This document shows, one piece after another, positions 29,605 to 37,840 of a stretch of 64,000 nt of DNA. The DNA is from Candidatus Pelagibacter sp. (GTDB lineage Bacteria > Pseudomonadota > Alphaproteobacteria > Pelagibacterales > Pelagibacteraceae): positions 1-64,000 of the forward strand of contig JAOIST010000002.1 of NCBI GenBank assembly GCA_028222435.1. Direction: 5' to 3'. The position numbers and the translations under genes were made by a program. Position 1 is the stretch's first letter; each line of letters opens with the position of its first letter. A model generated the notes under the pieces. It was not told the DNA's origin. It saw only the letters and a program-made list of their open reading frames with translations, and did no database searches.

Positions 29605-30420
29605 TTAGTTTTTTAATCCGTACTCTGCCCAAGAGCCGTCATATATAATGGGTTTTTTACCACTTATAATACAATTAGCTAGACCTAAAATACATGCGGT
29701 AATACCCGAACCACACGTAAAAGCCATAGCTTTCTCAAGTTCAATTTCTTTAGATTTAAAAACGTTAACTAATTCTTCTTTTTTTTTAAATGTTCTATCT
29801 TGATTAATAAGGTTGTTAAAAGGTAAATTAATAGAACCTTGAATGTTACCGCTTCTAAGTTCTTGACGAGGTTCAGGCTGCAAACCTAAAAATCTCGATT
29901 CTCCTCTTGCATCGATTAATTGAAATTTTTTATCTATAATATTTTCATTAATTTGTTTTTTATCTATTACTAAAGACAAATTTTCATTAGCAGTATAATT
30001 TGATTTTTTAATATTTAAAATTTCATTAGATATTGGACGTTTTTCTTTTTTCCATTTTTTAAAATTTCCGTCTAAAACCGAAATAAGATTTGGATTGTGC
30101 CCAAAGTATAAAAAGGTATACCAAATTCTACACGAGCTAAACACATCAGAATTATCATATACAATTACATGATCAGAATTATTAATTCCTAAATTTGATA
30201 CAATAGTTTGCCAATTTTCTTTTGAAGGAAGCATATGCGGGAGATTAGTTTTTTGATTAGAATTTTTATCAATATCGAAAAAAATAGAATTAGAAATATG
30301 ATTTAATCGATATTCTTCTAAAGCGTCTCTTTTTACGTTTGGCAGATGCCAACTAGCATCTAAAATTTTTACTTTAGTTAAATTATCATTTAACCATTTA
30401 GTGGATACAAGTTGATTCAT
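29605..30420 (-). CDS. sseA: 3-mercaptopyruvate/thiosulfate sulfurtransferase (two-domain rhodanese)
   Basis: 271 residues with two rhodanese domains; only the second carries the catalytic cysteine, Cys236 in the loop CGSGITA. That loop is the mercaptopyruvate-sulfurtransferase type (CGSGVTA) rather than the thiosulfate type (CRxG[K/R]). It transfers sulfane sulfur to thiol acceptors. Its ATG overlaps the msrA stop in a TAATG junction. The operon order is msrA-sseA-RND adaptor-RND pump, which mixes thiol/oxidant handling with efflux. Confidence 0.9.
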   Translation of the reverse strand: MNQLVSTKWLNDNLTKVKILDASWHLPNVKRDALEEYRLNHISNSIFFDIDKNSNQKTNLPHMLPSKENWQTIVSNLGINNSDHVIVYDNSDVFSSCRIWYTFLYFGHNPNLISVLDGNFKKWKKEKRPISNEILNIKKSNYTANENLSLVIDKKQINENIIDKKFQLIDARGESRFLGLQPEPRQELRSGNIQGSINLPFNNLINQDRTFKKKEELVNVFKSKEIELEKAMAFTCGSGITACILGLANCIISGKKPIIYDGSWAEYGLKN

Positions 30421-30866
30421 TATCTATTTTTTTCAATATATTTTTGATGGTATTCTTCGGCTCGACAATAATTTTTTATCTTCGATATATTGGTTTGTAT
30501 TTTTCCTTGTAAAATTTTATTAAAGTCATTTAAAATTTCAGTGGCCTCTTTTTTTTGTTGTTCCGTTTCATAAAATATTTCACTTCTATACTGCGTACCT
30601 ACATCAGGGTATTGCATATCTTTTTGTGTTGGGTCATGCATTTTAAAAAATAAATCTAAAATTTTTTTATAAGTAATTTTATTTTCATCAAAAGTTAACC
30701 TTACAACTTCTGCATGCCCTGTGTTTCCAGTGCATACTTCTTCATAGGTTATTTGTGCTTTAGCACCACCAGCATATCCTACTTCAGTTTCTAATATTCC
30801 TGGTTTATTTTTAAAGTTTTCCTCAGGTTTCCAAAAACATCCAAGTGCAAGTGTACATTTCTGCAT
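30420..30866 (-). CDS. msrA: Peptide methionine (S)-S-oxide reductase MsrA
   Basis: Repairs oxidised methionine. Catalytic Cys10 lies in LGCFW, followed by the family's VGYAGG, TGHAEVV, HDPTQKDMQYPDVGTQYRS and AEEYHQKY motifs. At 148 residues it is a compact form with no N-terminal extension. A second Cys in the Y-C-R-A-E segment near the C-terminus may act as the resolving residue. First gene of the four-gene operon. Confidence 0.95.
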   Translation of the reverse strand: MQKCTLALGCFWKPEENFKNKPGILETEVGYAGGAKAQITYEEVCTGNTGHAEVVRLTFDENKITYKKILDLFFKMHDPTQKDMQYPDVGTQYRSEIFYETEQQKKEATEILNDFNKILQGKIQTNISKIKNYCRAEEYHQKYIEKNR

Positions 30867-30905
30867 AAGTTATCTAATATAGTATGAAGCTGAAAGGATA
30901 GTAAA

Positions 30906-31787
30906 TTGTTAACACAAAATCAAATAGGCGTATTGTACATGGTTGGAAGCGTGATTTGCTTCTCTATAATGGATATCTGCGTTAAGTGGTTAGATTATTA
31001 CCCTATTGGACAAGTGCTTTTCTTAAGATTTTTTATAGGATTTATTCCAATATTTTTCATTATACCAAGAGATAAAATATTTTCTTTTTACTATACATCA
31101 CGACCAGGACTTCACGCTTTCAGGGCAATATGTGGAGCTCTTGCTATTATAGCATTATTTTTTGGTTTGAGAGAACTGCCATTAGCTGATGTTGTGTCCT
31201 TAACTTTTGGGGGACCAATATTTGTTACAATCGCTTCAATTATTTTTTTATCTGAACGAGTTGGGATAAAAAGGTGGTCAGCTGTCTTTTTAGGTTTTTT
31301 AGGAATGCTTTTAATTGTTCAACCTGCCTTTACTGATTTAAATTATTACTACATTACACCTATTGTTTTTTGTATATTCTTTGCCTGTGTAGCTATAAGC
31401 GTTAGATCCTTATCTAAAACCGAAGCTAATTATACGATAGCATTTTATTTTACTTTGCTTTGTACTCTTTTAGGATTAGCTACAGTTTTCTTTGGCGACT
31501 GGAAAATGCCGACACTAATAGATTTTATATTATTCTTTGTTCTTGGATTATGCGGAAGTGTTGCTAATTTATTATTAACTCAAAGTTATAGACTTGCAGA
31601 GGCATCACTCGTAACACCTATTAAATATTTAAGTTTAGTGTTTGCTATCCTTTTTGGTTATTTTATTTGGAGTGAAGTTCCAAAAGTTTTAACTTTATTG
31701 GGAGCAGCACTTGTCATAACTAGCTCATTAATAATTTTTATGAGAGAGAATAAATTAAAAAAGCAAATAATTATTCCAAGACCATGA
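30906..31787 (+). CDS. EamA/DMT-family transporter
   Basis: 293 residues with about ten hydrophobic helices arranged as two EamA repeats. The first begins with GVLYMVGSVICFSIMDICVKWL and includes the SLTFGGPIFV segment; the second ends in a Lys-rich tail. I accept a TTG start at 30906 because an AAGGA site lies eight bases upstream and the hydrophobic start follows at once. Substrate is not predictable; relatives export amino acids or other metabolites. The stop overlaps the next gene by four bases. Confidence 0.85.
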   Translation: MLTQNQIGVLYMVGSVICFSIMDICVKWLDYYPIGQVLFLRFFIGFIPIFFIIPRDKIFSFYYTSRPGLHAFRAICGALAIIALFFGLRELPLADVVSLTFGGPIFVTIASIIFLSERVGIKRWSAVFLGFLGMLLIVQPAFTDLNYYYITPIVFCIFFACVAISVRSLSKTEANYTIAFYFTLLCTLLGLATVFFGDWKMPTLIDFILFFVLGLCGSVANLLLTQSYRLAEASLVTPIKYLSLVFAILFGYFIWSEVPKVLTLLGAALVITSSLIIFMRENKLKKQIIIPRP

Positions 31788-32410
31788 GTAGAGCCCCTAA
31801 ATACTGGGCTAAGGCAAAAAAAATTTTATCTAAAAAGGATAAAGTTATGAAAAAACTTATTACTAATTATAAAGATGGAAATCTTATAACACGCAATGAT
31901 GTTTTTTTCTCTCTTTGCAAAAGTATTATAGGCCAACAAATTAGTGTAGCTGCAGCTAACGCAGTTTTTTTAAAGTTTAAAAAGAAATGTAAAAATAAAA
32001 TTAATGCTAGAACTGTAAACAAACTATCATTTAGTAGTTTAAAAAGTTGTGGCCTAAGCAAACAAAAAGTTAAAGGAATAAAAGACTTGGCGAAAAGAAT
32101 ACTTAATAAAAGTTTTAAGCCCGGTTTAATCAAAAAAATGTCTGATGAAGAAGCAATAGAATATTTATCAGATTTAAGACAAATTGGTAGGTGGTCAGCA
32201 GAAATGATTTTACTTTTTACTTTTAATCGCTCAAATATTTGGCCTTTACAAGACATTGGTCTTCTAAGAGCTATTTCAAATAATTACAAAAAAAAATATT
32301 ATCCACCTAAAAACTTTTTGAATAAACTCTATAAAAAATTCACACCTTATTGCTCTGTAGCCACTTGGTACCTGTGGAGATCTATTGATAATGAACCAAT
32401 ACAATATTAA
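31784..32410 (+). CDS. DNA-3-methyladenine glycosylase, HhH-GPD (AlkA-like)
   Basis: 208 residues of the HhH-GPD base-excision superfamily. The helix-hairpin-helix is LRQIGRWSAEMILLF (131-145) and the catalytic Asp157 follows in PLQDIGL, as in AlkA. The FSLCKSIIGQQISVAAA motif (about 42-58) is typical of the DNA-3-methyladenine glycosylase II group. No iron-sulfur Cys cluster of the Nth/MutY type is present. It is likely to remove alkylated purines. Overlaps the transporter gene by four bases and the convergent DUF1330 gene by four bases. Confidence 0.88.
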   Translation: MSRAPKYWAKAKKILSKKDKVMKKLITNYKDGNLITRNDVFFSLCKSIIGQQISVAAANAVFLKFKKKCKNKINARTVNKLSFSSLKSCGLSKQKVKGIKDLAKRILNKSFKPGLIKKMSDEEAIEYLSDLRQIGRWSAEMILLFTFNRSNIWPLQDIGLLRAISNNYKKKYYPPKNFLNKLYKKFTPYCSVATWYLWRSIDNEPIQY

Positions 32411-32694
32411 GCACCTTCAACTGTTTGATGGTGTCTTACAGCATATCCCTTCAAAATCGAGTGAGCTTCCTGATATTCTGTAGAATTATAAAATTTATTA
32501 GCTTCATCATAAGATGGAAATTCTATAACCACAGTTCTTGGCGAAGTCTCCCCTTCATTTGTAGTTGTTTTTCCGCCCCTGATTAAAAACTTACCTTTGT
32601 ACTTTTCAACTGCCATTCTAGCTTTAACAGCATATTCTTTAAGTTTTTCATCGTTAGTAATATTTTTATAAACACAAACCACGTATCCTTTCAT
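32407..32694 (-). CDS. DUF1330 domain protein
   Basis: 95 residues of the DUF1330 dimeric alpha/beta-barrel (ferredoxin-like) family: starts MKGYVV and has FLIRGGKTTT, RTVVIEFPSYDEANKFY and a terminal HHQTVEGA. No enzymatic role is established for the family. A strong AAGGAG site eight bases before the ATG supports the start. It is divergent from the phosphoribosyltransferase gene. Confidence 0.85.
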   Translation of the reverse strand: MKGYVVCVYKNITNDEKLKEYAVKARMAVEKYKGKFLIRGGKTTTNEGETSPRTVVIEFPSYDEANKFYNSTEYQEAHSILKGYAVRHHQTVEGA

Positions 32695-32727
32695 TTACAA
32701 CTCCTTAAAAATGAATTAATTTTTTTT

Positions 32728-33255
32728 ATGGCAGACAAACTTATCATTGATTGGAAAGAGTATAATCTAATCGTTGAAAAACTAGCAATACAAATTCATC
32801 AAAGCGGTTTTAAGCCTGACATGTTAATTGGCATTATGAGAGGCGGAGCTCCAATTATAGATGTTTTAAGTAGAGTATTTAAACTTAAATGCGCTTATTT
32901 AGCCGTCGAGTCCTATTCTGGCGAGGGAACAGAAGACAAACAAGGTGAATTAGTTTTTTCAAGAGAAATGAGCTCTACGTTGCAAGAGATGAAAGGAAAC
33001 ATTCTCTTATGTGATGATTTATCTGATACTGGAGTGACCTTAAACAAAAGTATTGATTGGCTTAAAAAATATCCACCATTACAAGGAAATATTAAAGAAA
33101 TCAGAACCGCTGTTCTTTGGAAGAAAAAAGTCTCAACATTTGAACCTGATTACTGTGCTCAAAAATTAGACAGCAACCCATGGATTGTTCAACCATTTGA
33201 ACATTACGAAGAAGTTCGTGTAGAGGATTTGATTAAGAAACACAAAAAAAGTTAA
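32728..33255 (+). CDS. Purine phosphoribosyltransferase family protein
   Basis: 175-residue type I phosphoribosyltransferase. The PRPP-binding loop LLCDDLSDTGVTL (93-105) is intact and a glycine-rich MRGGAPI segment (38-44) supplies the pyrophosphate loop. It resembles xanthine-guanine or hypoxanthine phosphoribosyltransferases. Its convergent neighbour is a nucleobase permease, which supports a purine-salvage role: import, then conversion to the nucleotide. The exact base cannot be told from sequence. Confidence 0.85.
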   Translation: MADKLIIDWKEYNLIVEKLAIQIHQSGFKPDMLIGIMRGGAPIIDVLSRVFKLKCAYLAVESYSGEGTEDKQGELVFSREMSSTLQEMKGNILLCDDLSDTGVTLNKSIDWLKKYPPLQGNIKEIRTAVLWKKKVSTFEPDYCAQKLDSNPWIVQPFEHYEEVRVEDLIKKHKKS

Positions 33256-33278
33256 AGGGCCAGCGTTAACCGGCCCTA
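33247..33278 (-). terminator. Intrinsic terminator for the NCS2 permease gene
   Basis: A G+C-rich stem AGGGCC/GGCCCT (33256-33261 with 33272-33277) and 10-base loop stand out in the A+T-rich background. Read on the reverse strand it is followed by a T-rich run (TTTAACTTTTTTT), as in Rho-independent terminators. It lies in the gap between two convergent genes. Confidence 0.7.
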
Positions 33279-33284
33279 AAATAT

Positions 33285-34595
33285 TTAAGCTACGTAAAAA
33301 CTTAAAACGCTAAATACAGCTATAACCCAAATTGCTGGAGAAGTTTGACCAAACTTACCAGTGAAAATTCTGATTAGTGCGTAAGCAATGAAAGCTAAGG
33401 CAATACCATTACTAATACTATAAGTAAGCGGCATAACAATCATAGCAAGAACTGCAGGACCTGACTCGGCAATATCATTCCAATCAATATCCGTAATATT
33501 TCTTACGAATAAGATTGCAACATATAATAAAGCAGCCCCATCAATTTCTTTAGGTAGACTTGTCGCCAAAGGTGAGAAGAATAAACAAGCTAAAAATAGA
33601 ACTCCAATAACTAAAGAAGTCATACCAGTTCTACCACCAGCTTTTACTCCCGATCCAGACTCAACATAACTTGTAACAGTTGTTGTGCCCATCATTGCAC
33701 CTGCAACCGTTCCAACACTATCAGACAACATCGCTTTATCGATATCTTGTACTTTACCTTTTTTATCAACTTTACCAGCTACGTTAGCCACTGAAGTTAA
33801 CGTTCCTGCTGTATCAAAAAAGTCGATAAACAATAAAGTAAAAACAATTGATGCCATACCAGCTGATAATGCAGCTTTTAAGTCAAATGCAAAAAGGTAA
33901 GTCATTGGAGGAATAGATCCTACAACGCCATTAAATTTTGCTAAGCCAGTCGCCCAAGCGATAATACTAAATAAAAGAATACCAATAATGATATTTCCTC
34001 TTATTTTCATTTTCTCTAATACAATCATGAAAACAAAAGCTAGACACGCTAAAAGGACTAAAGGATTTTTAATATCGCCCAAAGTAACAAGTGTTACAGG
34101 ATGATCTCCTACTACACCCATTATTTCTAAACCAATAATTGCTAAGAATAATCCTATACCAGCACCTATACCAAGCTTTAAACTTTTTGGTATTGAATTG
34201 ATTAACCAAGCTCTTATGGGAGTTAAAGATATTGCTAAGAATATTACTCCAGCTACAAGAACAGCACCTAAAGCTGCTTGTGGCGTGTAACCTTGTCCCG
34301 CAACAACACCATATGCTACAAAAGCGTTGATACCCATTCCTGGCGCTAAACCAATTGGCCACGTTTTTCCATGGAAGGCCATGATAAAACAAGCCACGGC
34401 AGTTGCTAAAATTGTTGCAGTAAATACTGCACCAAAATCAAAAAAACCTTTTTCTGTTCCAGCAAACTCACCAGAAAGAATAAAGGGATTCAAAAACATT
34501 ATGTAAGCCATTGTAAGAAAGGTCGTTACACCGGCAATTACCTCTGTTTTAAAATTTGTTTTGTGTTTTCTATATTCGAAATATTTATTCAACAT
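33285..34595 (-). CDS. NCS2-family nucleobase permease (AzgA/PbuG type, hypoxanthine/guanine)
   Basis: About 436 residues with 12 or more hydrophobic segments. AzgA-type features include EVIAGVTTFLTMAYIMFLNP at the N-terminus, PGMGINAFVAYGVV and DFFDTAGTLTSVANVAG, and GSGVKAGGRTGMTS. The start is set at 34595 because AGGAGG lies 8 bases upstream (about 34604-34609); an earlier in-frame ATG at 34628 would place that site inside the gene. It probably imports purine bases by proton symport for the phosphoribosyltransferase encoded on the other strand. I looked for a purine riboswitch in its leader and did not see one. Confidence 0.9.
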   Translation of the reverse strand: MLNKYFEYRKHKTNFKTEVIAGVTTFLTMAYIMFLNPFILSGEFAGTEKGFFDFGAVFTATILATAVACFIMAFHGKTWPIGLAPGMGINAFVAYGVVAGQGYTPQAALGAVLVAGVIFLAISLTPIRAWLINSIPKSLKLGIGAGIGLFLAIIGLEIMGVVGDHPVTLVTLGDIKNPLVLLACLAFVFMIVLEKMKIRGNIIIGILLFSIIAWATGLAKFNGVVGSIPPMTYLFAFDLKAALSAGMASIVFTLLFIDFFDTAGTLTSVANVAGKVDKKGKVQDIDKAMLSDSVGTVAGAMMGTTTVTSYVESGSGVKAGGRTGMTSLVIGVLFLACLFFSPLATSLPKEIDGAALLYVAILFVRNITDIDWNDIAESGPAVLAMIVMPLTYSISNGIALAFIAYALIRIFTGKFGQTSPAIWVIAVFSVLSFYVA

Positions 34596-34703
34596 TGAAA
34601 AACCTCCTGTTAAGGTTGAATACTCCATATCAATTTTAAAATCCTATTAAATCTAGCTTTTTTTTCCATTTTACAACCTACACTCAATATTTCTGTTTAT
34701 AAG

Positions 34704-34726
34704 TTTTACGTGTAAAATCATTTTAC
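34704..34726. promoter_or_regulatory. Tandem overlapping palindromes before the lipoprotein gene
   Basis: TTTTAC (34704-34709), GTAAAA(T) (34712-34718) and ATTTTAC (34720-34726) form three alternating arms separated by 2 and 1 bases, ending three bases before the ATG at 34730. The right-hand pair is a perfect 15-base palindrome with one central base. It could be an operator or a hairpin masking the start codon. Confidence 0.4.
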
Positions 34727-34729
34727 GTT

Positions 34730-35032
34730 ATGAAAATTAAAAAATATTTTTTTCTAATATTTTTATCAGTTGCGTTAGGCTCCTGTCAGTCCGTTACAAA
34801 TAAAATTGACCAGACAACTGAATTAGAAAAAAAAGAACTAAGTAAATGGCTTAATAGACCCGAAAGTGACCTTAAACGTTTTTATGGACAACCAGATAAA
34901 GTAGAGTTCTTAAAAACAAGAAATAGAAATTATATTTACATCACAGAAAAATATAAAATCAAATGTGAAAGAAAATTCGAGATAAACCCTAAAAATATGG
35001 TAATAGGCTTTAGCAGTAAAAACTGTTTTTAA
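34730..35032 (+). CDS. Small lipoprotein of unknown function
   Basis: 100 residues. A hydrophobic signal (YFFLIFLSVALGSC) ends in a lipobox, so it should be lipid-anchored. The mature part is charged and includes WLNRPESDLKRFYGQPD, reminiscent of SmpA/OmlA-like outer-membrane assembly lipoproteins, but I cannot assign it. Two further Cys residues near the C-terminus might form a disulphide. It lies two bases upstream of gshA and is likely co-transcribed. Confidence 0.75.
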   Translation: MKIKKYFFLIFLSVALGSCQSVTNKIDQTTELEKKELSKWLNRPESDLKRFYGQPDKVEFLKTRNRNYIYITEKYKIKCERKFEINPKNMVIGFSSKNCF

Positions 35033-35034
35033 GC

Positions 35035-36357
35035 ATGGACATTAAAAATAAATCTCAATTTATTGAGTATTTCTTAAAAGGAATTAAAAAACCCAATCAA
35101 CTTAAAATAGGAGTTGAGCATGAAAGATTTTTATTTGAAGGTCAAAATAAAAAAAGAATTTCTTACATCACATTAAAAAAACTATTTGAAAATTTAAAAA
35201 AAAATGGTTGGGAGCCTCTGTTTGAAAAAGAAAACATTATTGGCATGAAAAGAGATAACCAACAAATTACAACTGAACCAGGTTTGCAATGTGAACTCTC
35301 TGGTGCGCCACTTGATAATATCCATCAAGTTTGTGCTGAAAGTTCTAAATTTTTAAAAGAAATTGAAGCGGCGAGTATAGGGCTGGACATCAATACAGTT
35401 TCAATAGGCTTTGACCCTTTTAATAATTTATCTGATATTCCTAAAAGCCCCAAGCAAAGATATAAAATAATGACAAGTGAGATGCCAAAAGGTGGTTCGC
35501 AAAGTTTAGAAATGATGTACCGTACATGCGGTATACAAATTAATTACGATTATACATCTGAAATTAATTTTGAAAAAATATTTAGACTTGGAAATTATCT
35601 TACACCATTAACGATTGCGCTTTACTCTAATTCACCCTTCGAGTCAGGAAAGCCTGTTGGATATTTTTCTTATAGAAATAAAGTTTGGCAGAATACTTCT
35701 CGTGGTGGAATTATGCCAATAGCGTTTGAAAAAGTTAGTTTTGAAAAATATTTTGATCACGTAATAGAGTATCCAGTTTTATTTGCGATTAGAAATAAAA
35801 AATATATCAATCCTAATGGACAAACGTTCAAAGATTTTATTTTAGGTAAATTTAATAATTTAAAAGATGAAGCAAACCTAAATGATTTTGAAACCCATCT
35901 AGCAACAATATTCACCGAAGTAAGATTAAAACAATATATCGAAGTTAGATCATTAGACGCATGTGATTGGGAATGTTTGTGCGATGGTCCAGCTTTTTTT
36001 ACAGGTCTATTCTATAATTCGCTAGATGAAGCATTTGAAATAGCAAGTAAATGGAAAAAAGAAAATGTTATGAGTGCTTATATTGAGTCTCCACAAAAAG
36101 GACTAGAGACAGAACTAGAAGGAAAAAAATTATGTGAATGGGGTAAAATATTTTTAGATTTGGCAAAAAAAGGTCTTAAAGAAAGAAAGGAAGTAAACTC
36201 AAAGGGTAATAATGAAACAGTTTATTTAAACCATGTTGAAAATGTAGTTCAAAATAAAAAGAATAGAGCACAGTTGTTACTTGAGCAGTATAATAAAACT
36301 AAAAATTTAGATTTTTTTAAAAATGAAAAAGAAAATTTTAACTATTCAGGGTTCTAG
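35035..36357 (+). CDS. gshA: Glutamate-cysteine ligase (plant/alphaproteobacterial type)
   Basis: First enzyme of glutathione synthesis, joining glutamate and cysteine with ATP. It has 440 residues and fits the class found in Alphaproteobacteria and plants rather than E. coli GshA: IGVEHERFLFE near residue 23, LQCELSGAPLDN, MMYRTCGIQINYDY and the RNKVWQNTSRGG segment. It overlaps gshB by 35 bases, so both steps of the pathway are produced together. Confidence 0.92.
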   Translation: MDIKNKSQFIEYFLKGIKKPNQLKIGVEHERFLFEGQNKKRISYITLKKLFENLKKNGWEPLFEKENIIGMKRDNQQITTEPGLQCELSGAPLDNIHQVCAESSKFLKEIEAASIGLDINTVSIGFDPFNNLSDIPKSPKQRYKIMTSEMPKGGSQSLEMMYRTCGIQINYDYTSEINFEKIFRLGNYLTPLTIALYSNSPFESGKPVGYFSYRNKVWQNTSRGGIMPIAFEKVSFEKYFDHVIEYPVLFAIRNKKYINPNGQTFKDFILGKFNNLKDEANLNDFETHLATIFTEVRLKQYIEVRSLDACDWECLCDGPAFFTGLFYNSLDEAFEIASKWKKENVMSAYIESPQKGLETELEGKKLCEWGKIFLDLAKKGLKERKEVNSKGNNETVYLNHVENVVQNKKNRAQLLLEQYNKTKNLDFFKNEKENFNYSGF

Positions 36358-37243
36358 TTTAAAAAAAATTAATATTGAAACCGATACTACTTTTTTTTTA
36401 GGATTAGAGGCTCAAAAAAGAAATTATGATATTTATTACTATGAACCGAATGACCTAAGCTTTGTTAATGGCAAAGTCAAAGCTACCTGTTTTAAGGTTC
36501 AATTTAACAACAATAAGAAAAAACCAATTGAAATAATAAGAAAAGTTAATCTAGAACTTCTAAAAAGTAATTTATTATTAATTAGAAATGAACCTCCATT
36601 TAATCAACAATACATTAATACAACATTCATTTTAGAGCATATCTCAAAAAGAGTAAAAATAATTAATGACCCCAAATCCTTAAGAGAGGTACCAGAAAAA
36701 CTTTTTTCTATTCGTCTAGCGAAGTATATGCCCCCAACATTAATCAGCGAAGATTTAGCCGAAATAAGAAAATTTTTTGTTAAAAATAATAAAGTAGTGA
36801 TTAAACCTATGGATAGTTATAGCGGTAATGATGTTCAGTTATTTCATAAGTTTAATAAACCTAAAATAAAAAAATACATTAAAAAATATAATCATTTAAT
36901 GTTTCAAAAGTTTATTCCTCAAATTTCAAAAGGAGACAAAAGAGTATTTATTATCAATGGCAAGATTAAAGGAGCTATTTCTAGATTGCCAAAGAAAGGA
37001 AGTATACTTTCAAATATGAGTAAGGGAGCATCTGCAAAAAAAATAGAAATTAATAAACACGAGACAATGATTAGTAAAATTGTAGCCAACAAATTAAAAA
37101 AACAAAATATCTATTTTGCAGGTATAGATTTTATTCAAGGTAAACTTATTGGAGATATAAATGTTACAAGTCCAACTGGTTTGAAAACTTATTACGATTT
37201 GACAGGTATTAACCTAGCTGTATATTTTTTTGATAATCTTTAA
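36323..37243 (+). CDS. gshB: Glutathione synthetase
   Basis: ATP-grasp ligase that adds glycine to gamma-glutamylcysteine. It has 306 residues with the N-terminal GshB domain (FFLGLEAQKRNYDIYYYEPNDL, LLIRNEPPFNQQYI), NDPKSLREVPEKLF, the ATP-grasp lysine segment KVVIKPMDSYSGNDV, and the GDKRVFIINGKIKGAISR and GDINVTSPTG motifs. The ATG lies within gshA, and the overlap suggests coupled translation. Confidence 0.94.
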   Translation: MKKKILTIQGSSLKKINIETDTTFFLGLEAQKRNYDIYYYEPNDLSFVNGKVKATCFKVQFNNNKKKPIEIIRKVNLELLKSNLLLIRNEPPFNQQYINTTFILEHISKRVKIINDPKSLREVPEKLFSIRLAKYMPPTLISEDLAEIRKFFVKNNKVVIKPMDSYSGNDVQLFHKFNKPKIKKYIKKYNHLMFQKFIPQISKGDKRVFIINGKIKGAISRLPKKGSILSNMSKGASAKKIEINKHETMISKIVANKLKKQNIYFAGIDFIQGKLIGDINVTSPTGLKTYYDLTGINLAVYFFDNL

Positions 37244-37267
37244 AATTAATTTAGTTTTTTTTAAAGA

Positions 37268-37306
37268 GTTTACCTGCGGAGTATTTGCTCCGCAAGTAAG
37301 GTAAAC
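37268..37306. terminator. Bidirectional stem-loop between gshB and hsp20
   Basis: Two stacked stems, GTTTACC/GGTAAAC (37268-37274 with 37300-37306) and GCGGAG/CTCCGC (37276-37281 with 37288-37293), with a six-base loop and an asymmetric internal bulge. It fills the 63-base gap between convergent genes. T-runs after the stem are weak in both directions, so it may end transcripts or protect their 3' ends. Confidence 0.6.
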
Positions 37307-37750
37307 TTATTTAATTTCAATAAGTCTTTTTTTCTTCATTTCAGGGATGATCTTTTCACAAGAAATTGTTAGCAAACCATCTTTTAATTCTGCACCATTT
37401 ACTTTTACATCATCTGCAATTGTAAATGATCTAGCAAAAGATCTTTGCGAGATTCCTCGATGAATAACCTCATCGCCTTCTTTTTCTTCTGATCTTTTAA
37501 CTTCTTTTGTTTTTACAGTTAAAAGATTATCTTCATATTCGACTTCAACATCATTTTTATTAAAGCCGGCAACCGCCACTTCAATAGCATATTTATCATT
37601 GCCTGCTTTTCGGATGTTATATGGCGGATAATTGCTTTGCATAGCAAGACTGCCATTCCCTAACATAGACTCGAATTGATCAAACATATCATCGAATCCA
37701 ATACTATAAGGTCTAAGTGAATTAAAGATCGATAGATCCTTACTTGTCAT
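37307..37750 (-). CDS. Small heat-shock protein (Hsp20/alpha-crystallin family)
   Basis: 147-residue ATP-independent holdase of the IbpA type. The alpha-crystallin domain spans about 40-130 (YPPYNIRKAGNDKYAIEVAVAGF, VEYEDNLLTVKT), with the class A/alphaproteobacterial YIHRGIS-like motif as VIHRGISQRSFARSF and the C-terminal IPEMKK tail. The start is the ATG at 37750 because AGGAGG lies six bases upstream; an in-frame ATG at 37789 would bury that site. The leader forms a hairpin over the ribosome site that looks like a ROSE thermometer. Confidence 0.92.
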   Translation of the reverse strand: MTSKDLSIFNSLRPYSIGFDDMFDQFESMLGNGSLAMQSNYPPYNIRKAGNDKYAIEVAVAGFNKNDVEVEYEDNLLTVKTKEVKRSEEKEGDEVIHRGISQRSFARSFTIADDVKVNGAELKDGLLTISCEKIIPEMKKKRLIEIK

Positions 37751-37800
37751 ATATCCTCCTTTGTTAGCAAGGTTTATTGTTAGCCCCAATTGGCGACCAA
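37748..37800 (-). promoter_or_regulatory. ROSE-like RNA thermometer in the hsp20 leader
   Basis: On the reverse strand, CCTTGCT (37772-37766), loop AACAAA (37765-37760) and GGAGG (37759-37755) directly precede the ATG at 37750. CUU and CU pair with the Shine-Dalgarno GGAGG while the G of UUGCU is bulged, which is the diagnostic U(U/C)GCU arrangement of ROSE elements in alphaproteobacterial small heat-shock genes. A second small hairpin (TTGG-TCG-CCAA, 37800-37790) lies upstream. Pairing is seen; heat-dependent melting is inferred. Confidence 0.6.
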
Positions 37801-37840
37801 CAATTATTATGTAGTTAGAGTTTTTAAATTTTCAAGATAG

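Noticed and set aside
34596..34729. Purine riboswitch before the NCS2 permease
   Set aside because: The conserved three-way-junction motifs were not visible on the reverse strand.
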